The notes beneath the pieces were generated by a model that made no database searches, was not told the DNA's origin, and saw only the letters and a list, made by a program, of their open reading frames with translations. Positions 1-5,259 of a stretch of DNA of 5,259 bases are shown in pieces. This DNA comes from an uncultured Thermoleophilia bacterium. GTDB taxonomy: Bacteria; Actinomycetota; Thermoleophilia; Gaiellales; F1-60-MAGs149. A program made the position numbers and the translations under genes. Positions within the stretch are counted from its first letter, which is position 1; each line of letters begins with the position of its first letter. The stretch lies in the NCBI GenBank assembly GCA_902806305.1, contig CADCWC010000307.1, forward strand, positions 1-5,259. The letters are read 5' to 3'.

Positions 1-563
1 TCCCGGTCGATGCGGCACGAGCGTGCATCGAGCGCGACGGGCTCCGCGCGACGACGGTGCGCACGATCGCCGCCGAGGCGGGCGTCTCGACGGGGACGAT
101 CACGCACCACTTCGCCACGGTCGACGGCCTCCTCGGCGACGTGCTCACGGAGGCGTCGGAGCGGTTCACGGAGGGGTGGCTCCGCGAGGTGCGGTCGCTG
201 CCCGACGCGATCGCCCGCATGCGCCACGTGGTCGACGCGAACCTGCCGGGCACGGCGGAGATCCTCCCGCTCTGGCGGCTCTGGCTCGACGCCTGGGCGG
301 CCGCTGCCCGCGACCCCGTGGTGGCCAGGGTGCATGCCGAGCGCCACGCGAGCGAGCGCGAGACCATCCGCGGCATCATCGCCGAGGGCATCCGCGAGGG
401 CTCGTTCCGGGCGGACGTCGATCCGGTCGCCGCGGCCGCGGAGTTCATCGGCCTCCTCGACGGCCTCGGCCTCCAGGCGGTGATCGGCGATCCGGAGGTC
501 AACTCGGAGCGAGCCAGGGAGCTGCTCCACGCGTGGATCGACCTTCGCCTGCGGGAGGGCTGA
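1..563 (+). CDS. TetR/AcrR-family transcriptional regulator, 5'-truncated by the window edge
   Basis: The frame is open from base 3 (codon phase 3) to the TGA at 561-563, giving 186 visible residues. TetR repressors usually have about 190-210, so only a short N-terminus is missing. A GTG at 57 could be taken as a start, but the upstream residues (AARACIERDGLRATTV) are typical TetR helix 1-2 sequence, so the gene begins off the window. The helix-turn-helix covers visible residues about 17-37 (TTVRTIAAEAGVSTGTITHHF), followed by DGLLGDVL. The C-terminal half is helical, with an LWRLWLDAW stretch, a GSFRADVDPVAAAAEF stretch and then LLDGLGLQ, which resembles the BetI-type ligand domain. The Lys usually found after the HTH Phe (F-x-x-K) is Val here (visible residue 40). 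TetR proteins bind operators as dimers and release on ligand binding. The gene points toward the transporter operon 112 bp away, so it may regulate it; the ligand is unknown. Confidence 0.9.
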   Translation, partial: PVDAARACIERDGLRATTVRTIAAEAGVSTGTITHHFATVDGLLGDVLTEASERFTEGWLREVRSLPDAIARMRHVVDANLPGTAEILPLWRLWLDAWAAAARDPVVARVHAERHASERETIRGIIAEGIREGSFRADVDPVAAAAEFIGLLDGLGLQAVIGDPEVNSERARELLHAWIDLRLREG

Positions 564-571
564 CGCCGCTC

Positions 572-591
572 CGTCGCACGGATGTGCGACG
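572..591. promoter_or_regulatory. Perfect 8-bp inverted repeat between tetR and the transporter operon
   Basis: The arms CGTCGCAC (572-579) and GTGCGACG (584-591) are exact reverse complements around a GGAT spacer. The repeat starts 8 bases after the tetR stop and ends just upstream of the -35 box. It could be an operator for the TetR protein or another regulator, or a hairpin ending tetR transcription. The downstream bases (AGGTCTTGC) lack the T-run of a standard intrinsic terminator, so the operator reading is slightly preferred. The symmetry is seen directly; the role is inferred. Confidence 0.5.
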
Positions 592-596
592 AGGTC

Positions 597-625
597 TTGC
601 ACGACCCGCCGGCGGCGAGCATAAT
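597..625 (+). promoter_or_regulatory. Candidate sigma70-type promoter of the ABC transporter operon
   Basis: A -35-like TTGCAC (597-602) is separated by exactly 17 bp from a -10-like CATAAT (620-625), which matches TATAAT at five of six positions. Such an AT-rich hexamer stands out in this GC-rich sequence. Transcription would start near 631-633, giving a leader of about 44 nt before the ATG at 676. The -35 box matches consensus only in TTG, so an activator or a relaxed actinobacterial sigma specificity may be involved. Confidence 0.6.
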
Positions 626-636
626 CGCCCAAGCGT

Positions 637-653
637 GCGACAAACGGTGTCGC
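637..653. promoter_or_regulatory. Candidate operator: 17-bp palindrome just after the predicted transcription start
   Basis: GCGACA (637-642) and TGTCGC (648-653) are exact reverse complements around the 5-bp spacer AACGG. The element would lie at about +5 to +21 of the predicted transcript, a position where a bound repressor blocks initiation or early elongation. Its length and symmetry suit a TetR-family dimer, and a TetR gene lies directly upstream. The repressor assignment is inferred. Confidence 0.5.
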
Positions 654-662
654 CGAGCGGCG

Positions 663-668
663 AAGGAG
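663..668 (+). promoter_or_regulatory. Ribosome binding site AAGGAG for the solute-binding protein gene
   Basis: AAGGAG ends 7 nt before the ATG at 676, which is optimal spacing. It decides between two nearby ATGs: the one at 671 is in another frame and only 2 nt from the motif, so 676 is the start. This is the strongest Shine-Dalgarno site in the window, consistent with high production of the binding protein relative to the permeases. Confidence 0.8.
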
Positions 669-675
669 CGATGGC

Positions 676-2433
676 ATGGCAGGACAGGAGCCGGTCGACC
701 GATGGCTGACGGAGGTCCGCACCGGGCGACTGGACCGGCGAGCCTTCGTCCTGCGCCTCGGCGTCCTCGGCCTCGGACCGGGCGCCATCGCGGCGCTCCT
801 CTCGGCGTGCGGCGAGAGCGACTCGGCCCCGCCGACGACCGCGGCGGAGGGCACGACGGCCCAGACGACCACGGCGGCAGGCGCCACGACCGCGACGGAC
901 GTCGGCGGCGGCGCGAGCGCCGTGCCCGGGCCACCATGGGAAGGCGGGAAGCGTGGTGGAGAGGCCACCGTGGTGTGGCCCGACCCGTCCGTCGTCTACG
1001 ACCCGCCGCTCGCGTACGACCTCGGCGGCTACTACGGGCTGCAGAACTTCTACCGCGGGCTCGGCTACTACACGCTGAACGCAGAGCCGCAGCTCGACCA
1101 GGCCGAGTCGATGGACATCTCGGACGACGGGCTGGAGATCCGGTTCAAGCTCAAGTCCGGCGTGACGTTCCACAACGGCCGGGAGGTGACGGCCGAGGAC
1201 TACAAGTGGACGTTCGAGCGGGCCGTCTCCAAGGAGACGGGCAGCTGGGTGCAGGGCTTCCTGGCCGCCGTCGACGGGCACGAGGCGTTCGTCGGCGGCA
1301 AGGCGAAGGAGATCACCGGACTGCAGGTCGTCGACCCGACGACGCTCGTCATGAAGCTCACGCGGCGGGATGTCACGATCCCCGGCGTGGTCGCCATCCC
1401 ACCGTTCTACGTGCTGCCCAAGGAGGAGGTCGAGCGGCTGGGCGACAAGCTCAACCAGAGCCCGATCGGCACCGGGCCCTACAAGGTCGCGGAGTGGGAC
1501 ACCGCCAAGCGCGAGTACGTGACCGAGCGGTTCGCGGACTACCAGTACGCCGACAAGCTCCCGTACCTCGACTCGCTGCGCTGGCAGTGGGGCATCGCGA
1601 CCGACCTGCAGTACCTGAAGGTCTCGCGTGACGAGGCGGACGCCTGCATGGAGCTCCCGCCCGCCGTCGCCAACCGCCTCAAGGGCGACGCGTCGCAGGC
1701 CGAGCGATTCAAGCAGTGGCCCAGTTTCACGCTCGCGTGGTGGGGCTTCGATCTCACGAAGCCGCCGTTCGACGACGTCCGCGTCCGGCGCGCGGTCAAC
1801 CACGCCTTCAACCGGGAGCGCGCGGCAGCGCTCGGCTACAGCGCGGACGGCCACTTCTGGCCGGCCGGCATGCTCGGGTACGACGAGGCGGCGCCCGTCT
1901 ACGACTACGACCCCGAGAAGGCCAAGGCGCTGCTCGCCGAGGCCGGCGCCTCGGGCGTCGAGATCACGCTTCCGGCACTCGGCGTCACGGCTGGCGGCTC
2001 GCGGGTCAGCCAGCTCCTGCAGCAGGACCTGCAGGCCGTCGGCTTCAAGGTGCAGCTCAAGCAGGTGCAGGAGACGGCGTACGACCTCGGCGCGAAGGTC
2101 CGGCAGCAGTACCGGATCTGGAACCTGGGCTGGGGCATGGGCCTGCCGGACCCGGCCGAGCTCGTCAACAGCCTCATCGCGACGAAGGCGCCGTCGAACT
2201 ACGGCGGCTACTCGAACCCCGCGATCGACAAGCTCGGCCTGGACGCGCAGGGCGAGACGGACCGGGACAAGCGGGGCGAGATGTACGCCGAGATCGAGCG
2301 GCTGCTGATCGAGGACGCGCCGTTCCTGTTCATGGGCGTGGAGCTCCGCTCGACGTACACGAGCAGCACGCTGCGGAACTTCGTCTGGGAGCCGGTGCTC
2401 TGGAACTACTGGGATCGGTACTGGAAGGAGTGA
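676..2433 (+). CDS. ABC transporter solute-binding lipoprotein, SBP_bac_5 (DppA/OppA) family, Tat-type leader
   Basis: The 585-residue protein should be a membrane-anchored lipoprotein that captures a solute outside the cell and delivers it to the adjacent permeases. The N-terminus has a twin arginine (R21-R22 in DRRAFVLRLG), a hydrophobic stretch and a lipobox LSAC with the lipid-modified Cys at 45. A Thr/Ala-rich flexible linker follows (about 46-85). Family signatures then appear in order: SGVTFHNG with VTAEDYKWTFER (161-179), PIGTGPYKV (263-271), and PPFDDVRVRRAVNHAFNRE (363-381). A C-terminal lobe carries GWGMGLPDP (485-493) and YSNPAIDKL. Length fits the family (about 500-600). In DppA and OppA the GW-x-x-D segment supplies an Asp that binds the peptide amino terminus; here that position is Gly489, so an ordinary peptide substrate is doubtful. 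The substrate cannot be named from sequence. It is the first gene of the operon, with a promoter and a strong ribosome binding site. Confidence 0.95.
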   Translation: MAGQEPVDRWLTEVRTGRLDRRAFVLRLGVLGLGPGAIAALLSACGESDSAPPTTAAEGTTAQTTTAAGATTATDVGGGASAVPGPPWEGGKRGGEATVVWPDPSVVYDPPLAYDLGGYYGLQNFYRGLGYYTLNAEPQLDQAESMDISDDGLEIRFKLKSGVTFHNGREVTAEDYKWTFERAVSKETGSWVQGFLAAVDGHEAFVGGKAKEITGLQVVDPTTLVMKLTRRDVTIPGVVAIPPFYVLPKEEVERLGDKLNQSPIGTGPYKVAEWDTAKREYVTERFADYQYADKLPYLDSLRWQWGIATDLQYLKVSRDEADACMELPPAVANRLKGDASQAERFKQWPSFTLAWWGFDLTKPPFDDVRVRRAVNHAFNRERAAALGYSADGHFWPAGMLGYDEAAPVYDYDPEKAKALLAEAGASGVEITLPALGVTAGGSRVSQLLQQDLQAVGFKVQLKQVQETAYDLGAKVRQQYRIWNLGWGMGLPDPAELVNSLIATKAPSNYGGYSNPAIDKLGLDAQGETDRDKRGEMYAEIERLLIEDAPFLFMGVELRSTYTSSTLRNFVWEPVLWNYWDRYWKE

Positions 2434-2436
2434 TCG

Positions 2437-2449
2437 GCTCACGATGAGC
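2437..2449 (+). promoter_or_regulatory. Small hairpin over the dppC start codon, with Shine-Dalgarno inside the preceding gene's end
   Basis: GCTCA (2437-2441) and TGAGC (2445-2449) can pair around the loop CGA, placing the dppC ATG (2444-2446) partly in the loop and partly in the stem. The only good Shine-Dalgarno sequence, GGAAGGAG (2423-2430), ends at the solute-binding gene's stop and lies 13 nt from the ATG, longer than optimal. Ribosomes finishing the upstream gene would open this stem, so it may couple and dampen permease translation. A 5-bp stem is weak and could be chance. Confidence 0.3.
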
Positions 2450-3355
2450 GCCGCCGCTCCCGTACCGGAGATCGGTGCGGGCGTCGTCGTCGGCGGCGCT
2501 CGGCGATCGATTCTGAGGACGGTCGTCCGCAGCCCGAGCGCCGTCGTCGGCGGGCTGATCGTGGCCGGCTTCCTGCTCGTCACCATCTTCGCGCCGCTGA
2601 TCGCGCCGCACGATCCGAACGTGTCGCAGGCCGACGGGCTGTCGCTGCTCGGCGAGCCGCTCGGACCCGGCACGACGGGCTACCCCCTCGGCACGGACGC
2701 GATCGGGCGCGACATGCTCTCGCGGCTCGCCTACGGCGCTCGCGTCGCCCTCGTGATCGCGCTCGTGCCCAACCTGATCGCGATGACGGTGGCCACGATC
2801 GTGGGGCTCGTCGCGGGCTACGCCCGCGGGCGCACCGAGCTCGTCCTGATGCGCGTCACGGAGACCGTCATGGTGCTGCCTGCGTTCCTGATCGCGCTGG
2901 CGTTGATCATCACCCTCGGGGCGAGCCTGGGCGTCGTCATCGTGACGCTCGGACTCGTGACCTGGACCTATCCGGCTCGCGTCGTCTACGGCGAGGTGGT
3001 CCGCCTGCGCGAGGAGATCTTCGTCGAGTCGGCCCGGGCGGTCGGCGCAGGCCCGCTCCGGATCATCGGTCGCCACCTGCTGCCCCAGCTGCGGCCGCTG
3101 CTGCTCGTCTACTTCACGCTGAACGCCGCGTTCATGGTCCTGCTCGAGGCGGGCCTCGGCTACCTCGGCTTCGGCGTGCAGCCGCCCACCCCGTCCTGGG
3201 GCTCGATGATCTCCGAGGCGCGCGACCAGTTCTTCTACCCGTGGCTGATCATCGAGCCGGGCCTCTGCCTCGCACTCCTCGGCGTCGGCTTCTACCTGCT
3301 CGGCGACGGCCTGGCGCGTGCGCTCGGCCCCGTCCGGCCGCGGATCCGCCTGTGA
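2444..3355 (+). CDS. dppC: ABC transporter permease, DppC/OppC type
   Basis: The 303-residue inner-membrane protein forms one half of the importer channel. After a short cytoplasmic tail with RRSILRTVVRSP (20-31), typical of the OppC N-terminal domain, a first membrane segment (about 33-54) ends in APLIAPHDP. The hallmark YPLGTDAIGRDMLSR (80-94) and YGAR precede the permease core, with membrane segments near 100-126, 143-175, 218-236 and 266-288. The cytoplasmic EAA loop that docks on the ATPase is FVESARAVGAGPLRIIGRHL (193-212). GYLGFGVQPPTPSWG (239-253) is a further DppC signature. No earlier in-frame start lies in the 10-nt gap after the solute-binding gene, and ATG 2444 gives a normal N-terminus. 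Its stop overlaps the next gene's GTG. The symbol is a family-level name and does not prove that dipeptides are the substrate. Confidence 0.95.
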   Translation: MSAAAPVPEIGAGVVVGGARRSILRTVVRSPSAVVGGLIVAGFLLVTIFAPLIAPHDPNVSQADGLSLLGEPLGPGTTGYPLGTDAIGRDMLSRLAYGARVALVIALVPNLIAMTVATIVGLVAGYARGRTELVLMRVTETVMVLPAFLIALALIITLGASLGVVIVTLGLVTWTYPARVVYGEVVRLREEIFVESARAVGAGPLRIIGRHLLPQLRPLLLVYFTLNAAFMVLLEAGLGYLGFGVQPPTPSWGSMISEARDQFFYPWLIIEPGLCLALLGVGFYLLGDGLARALGPVRPRIRL

Positions 3356-4269
3356 GCCGCTTCCTGCTCGTGCGGACGGGCGGAATCCTCGTCACGCTGC
3401 TCATGGTCGTCACCTTCACGTTCGCGCTGACGTTCGCGGTGCCTCGCGACCCGGCGCGCTCCGTCGTGGGACCGAAGGCCACCGACGAGCAGGTGGCGTT
3501 CGTGCGGGACCGCCTCGGCCTGGACGACGCCATCCACGTCCAGTTCGCCCGGTACGTGGGCAACGTCGCGCAGGGCGACCTCGGCTACTCCTACTCGCAG
3601 CGGCGCTCCGTCACCGCGATCTTGCTCGACCGCCTCCCGTACACGATGCTCCTGGCCGTCGCGGCGATCGGCGTCCAGCTCGTCGTCGGCATCCCGCTCG
3701 GCCTGCTGAGCGCCGCCCGATCCGGCGGGGTGCTCGACCGCGTGGGCCTCGGCGTGTCGCTCCTCATGATCGCGCTGCCGCCGTTCTGGGTCGGCTTGGT
3801 CCTCCTCTACCTGGTGGCGTACCGGTGGGGCCTCCTGCCGCTGGGTGGCAGCGACATCCCGTCCGGTCTCGTGCTGCCTGCGATCACGATGGGCCTCGCG
3901 GGCGCCGCCTGGACCTCGCGCGTCATGCGTGAGGCGGCGCTCGAGGTCCTCGCCGGGGACAGCGTGCGCGCGCTGCGGGCGAAGGGCATGCCGCCGCGCA
4001 CCATCATCTTCAAGCACTGCCTGCGCTCGGCGGCGAGCCCGGTGCTGACCATGCTCGCCATCGACTTCGGGTTCTTCCTCGGCGGCGCGGTCCTGATCGA
4101 GAGCGTCTTCGCGTGGCCGGGGCTCGGACTCACGTCGTTCCAGGCGATGCAGCAGAACGACGTGCCGCTCCTGATGGGCTGTGTCATCGTCGGCAGCGTG
4201 TTCGTCCTCCTGCTCAACCTCGCGGCCGACGCGGCGCGGACGCTGGTGGATCCTCGTGTCAGGCTCTGA
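3352..4269 (+). CDS. dppB: ABC transporter permease, DppB/OppB type
   Basis: This 305-residue inner-membrane protein is the partner of the DppC-type permease. The start is the GTG at 3352, sharing four bases (GTGA) with the dppC stop. It gives the expected N-terminus MSRFLLVRTGGILVTLLMVV, a membrane segment at the very start; a further-upstream start would add arginine-rich residues read from inside dppC. Signatures include PRDPAR (31-36), RLGLDDAIHVQFARYV (54-69), GDLGYSYS (75-82), and the EAA loop DSVRALRAKG (203-212) followed by IIFKHCLRSAASPV (218-231). FAWPGLGLTSF (253-263) and the C-terminal DPRVRL (300-305) are also typical. Membrane segments lie near 9-30, 97-121, 131-156, 172-188, 231-252 and 272-294. 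Translation probably depends on termination at the overlapping dppC stop, since no strong Shine-Dalgarno precedes it. The usual gene order in this family is B before C; here it is reversed. Confidence 0.94.
   Translation: MSRFLLVRTGGILVTLLMVVTFTFALTFAVPRDPARSVVGPKATDEQVAFVRDRLGLDDAIHVQFARYVGNVAQGDLGYSYSQRRSVTAILLDRLPYTMLLAVAAIGVQLVVGIPLGLLSAARSGGVLDRVGLGVSLLMIALPPFWVGLVLLYLVAYRWGLLPLGGSDIPSGLVLPAITMGLAGAAWTSRVMREAALEVLAGDSVRALRAKGMPPRTIIFKHCLRSAASPVLTMLAIDFGFFLGGAVLIESVFAWPGLGLTSFQAMQQNDVPLLMGCVIVGSVFVLLLNLAADAARTLVDPRVRL
4245..4250 (+). promoter_or_regulatory. Ribosome binding site GGTGGA for the DppD-type ATPase
   Basis: GGTGGA lies inside the 3' end of dppB and ends 5 nt before the GTG at 4256. 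It supports that GTG as the start over the TTG at 4277, which would remove the first seven residues. Confidence 0.5.
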
Positions 4270-5259
4270 GCCGGCGTTGCTCGAGGTGCGCGAGCTTCGC
4301 ACCGTCTTCGGACGCGGCGAGGAGGCTGTGGCGGCGGTCGACGGGGTCGACCTCGACATCCGCGGCGGGCGTCGGGTCGGACTGGTCGGCGAGTCGGGCT
4401 CCGGCAAGAGCGTGACGGCGCTCTCGATCATGCGCCTCGTCGACCCGCCCGGCCGCGTCGAGGCCGACGTCCTGCGGTTCGACGGGCGCGACGTCCTCGA
4501 CCTCGCGCCGTCCGCGATGCGACGGCTCCGCGGACGCGACATCGCCCTCGTCCTGCAGGACCCCTCGACCGCCCTGTCCCCGGTCTTCACCGTCGGCGAG
4601 CAGGTCGCGGAAGGCATCCGTCGGCACGACGGTGCCGCACGCGGCGTGGCTCGGACCCGGGCGATCGAGCTCCTCGACGCCGTCGGCATCCCGGCTCCGG
4701 CCGCCCGCGCCCGCGAGCACCCGCACCGACTCTCCGGCGGCATGCGCCAGCGGGTCGCGATCGCCATGGCGCTCGCGTGCTCCCCACGACTCCTCCTGGC
4801 CGACGAGCCGACCACCGCGCTCGACGTCACGGTCCAGGCGCAGGTGCTCGAGCTGCTCGCGCGGCTCGCGTCGGAGCGCGACATGGCGGTGCTGCTCATC
4901 ACGCACGACCTCGCGGCGCTGGCCGGGTTCGCGGACGAGGTGTCGGTCATGTACGCCGGCCGCATCGTGGAGCGTGGCCTGGTCGACGACGTCTACGGCA
5001 CGCCCGGGCATCCCTACACGCTGGCCCTGCTTGCCGCCCAGCCACGCGTGCGCGTCGGCGAGCGGCGCCGCCTGGCCGCCATCCCGGGCCTGCCGCCGAG
5101 CCCGGCGCGGCGTCCGGCGGGCTGCGCCTTCCATCCTCGCTGTGCGTTCGCGATCGATCGCTGTCGGACCGAGCGGCCGGAGCTGCTCGCCGTGCCCGGC
5201 GGTGCGACGCTCGCAGCGTGCCATCGATCCGGCGAGGTCGTGCGGACGGCGGTCGGGCC
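4256..5259 (+). CDS. dppD: ABC transporter ATP-binding protein, DppD/OppD type, 3' end cut by the window
   Basis: The frame opens at GTG 4256, overlaps the dppB end by 14 nt, and runs open to the right edge (334 codons visible). It hydrolyses ATP on the cytoplasmic face to drive import. The N-terminus reads MSGSEPALLEVRELRTVFGRG. All motifs are intact: Walker A GESGSGKS (45-52), Q-loop Q101 in LQDPSTALSP, signature LSGGMRQR (159-166), Walker B LLLADEP (179-185) with Glu184, D-loop ALD (188-190), and the switch His217 in ITHDL. The oligopeptide-type C-terminal extension follows, with GHPYTLALLAAQP and four cysteines at 290, 296, 303 and 322 (C-x5-C-x6-C-x18-C). This spacing matches the iron-sulfur-binding motif of DppD proteins. 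DppD proteins are usually about 320-340 residues, so only a few residues should be missing. A partner DppF-type ATPase is expected next. The symbol is family-level. Confidence 0.95.
   Translation, partial: MSGSEPALLEVRELRTVFGRGEEAVAAVDGVDLDIRGGRRVGLVGESGSGKSVTALSIMRLVDPPGRVEADVLRFDGRDVLDLAPSAMRRLRGRDIALVLQDPSTALSPVFTVGEQVAEGIRRHDGAARGVARTRAIELLDAVGIPAPAARAREHPHRLSGGMRQRVAIAMALACSPRLLLADEPTTALDVTVQAQVLELLARLASERDMAVLLITHDLAALAGFADEVSVMYAGRIVERGLVDDVYGTPGHPYTLALLAAQPRVRVGERRRLAAIPGLPPSPARRPAGCAFHPRCAFAIDRCRTERPELLAVPGGATLAACHRSGEVVRTAVG

Noticed and set aside
10..483. A + strand open frame of 157 codons overlapping the TetR gene
   Set aside because: The translation is almost entirely Arg/Ser/Ala/Thr, while the adjacent frame has a clear TetR helix-turn-helix.
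572..600. A Rho-independent terminator for tetR
   Set aside because: The 8-bp GC-rich stem is present, but no T-run follows and the next bases run into the -35 box. It is kept only as an inverted repeat of uncertain role.
824..905. Repeated ACGAC-like units as a DNA repeat array
   Set aside because: They are irregular and encode the Thr/Ala-rich linker behind the lipidated Cys, which is usual for lipoproteins.
499..2673. A 724-codon open frame on the minus strand, antisense to the solute-binding gene
   Set aside because: It is low-complexity, rich in Arg/Val/Glu/Leu/Pro, with no recognisable domain. It mirrors the strongly G/C-ending codons of the real gene, which rarely produce stop codons on the opposite strand.
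3241..3351. An earlier in-frame start for dppB inside dppC (ATG 3241)
   Set aside because: It would add 37 mostly Arg/Pro residues read out of frame from dppC's last membrane segment. GTG 3352 yields the normal N-terminal membrane segment and the common 4-nt stop/start overlap.
3292..4965. A 557-codon minus-strand open frame across dppB and dppD
   Set aside because: It is Arg/Ser/Asp-rich with no domain signature and crosses two genes that each carry clear family motifs. It is a codon-bias shadow.
4259..5224. A 321-codon minus-strand open frame opposite the ATPase gene
   Set aside because: The + strand here encodes a full set of ABC ATPase motifs. The minus frame is Arg/Asp/Gly-rich with no domain signature.
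5259..5259. A DppD-DppF fusion, because the ATPase frame is open at the edge
   Set aside because: The sequence is already about 12 residues past the last conserved Cys, where DppD proteins normally end. An open frame at the edge is explained by truncation alone, so a fusion cannot be supported.

Overview
This is a high-GC (roughly 70% by eye) bacterial segment, read entirely on the + strand. It holds the front part of a peptide/opine/nickel-type (SBP_bac_5 / Dpp-Opp family) ABC importer operon, preceded by a TetR-family regulator. The strong G/C preference at third codon positions, GTG starts, tightly overlapping genes and a Tat-type lipoprotein leader fit a high-GC actinobacterial lineage, possibly Thermoleophilia-like. 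That placement is inferred from style only; there is no rRNA or marker gene.

Layout: (1) 1-563, the 3' part of a TetR/AcrR-family repressor whose first few residues lie left of the window. (2) 564-675, a 112-bp gap with a plausible sigma70-type promoter (TTGCAC, 17-bp spacer, CATAAT) flanked by two perfect inverted repeats, then a good ribosome binding site. (3) 676-2433, a Tat-exported lipoprotein solute-binding protein. (4) 2444-3355, a DppC/OppC-type permease. (5) 3352-4269, a DppB/OppB-type permease starting at an overlapping GTG. (6) 4256 to the right edge, a DppD/OppD-type ATPase with all nucleotide-binding motifs and the C-terminal four-cysteine motif. It is open at the edge, so it shows no stop codon.

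How they work together: the lipoprotein would capture a solute outside the membrane and deliver it to a channel formed by the two permeases, which DppD and a partner ATPase (DppF type, expected just downstream and not visible) would power. The tight spacing (10-nt gap, 4-nt overlap, 14-nt overlap) indicates one translationally coupled transcript. The upstream TetR protein and the inverted repeats around the promoter suggest local repression, but this is inference.

The transporter is an ordinary family, and I see no wholly new system here. The points most worth a second look are the paired palindromes around the promoter, the loss in the solute-binding protein of the aspartate that DppA/OppA use to hold the peptide amino terminus (suggesting a non-standard substrate), the permease order C-then-B, and a small hairpin over the dppC start codon.
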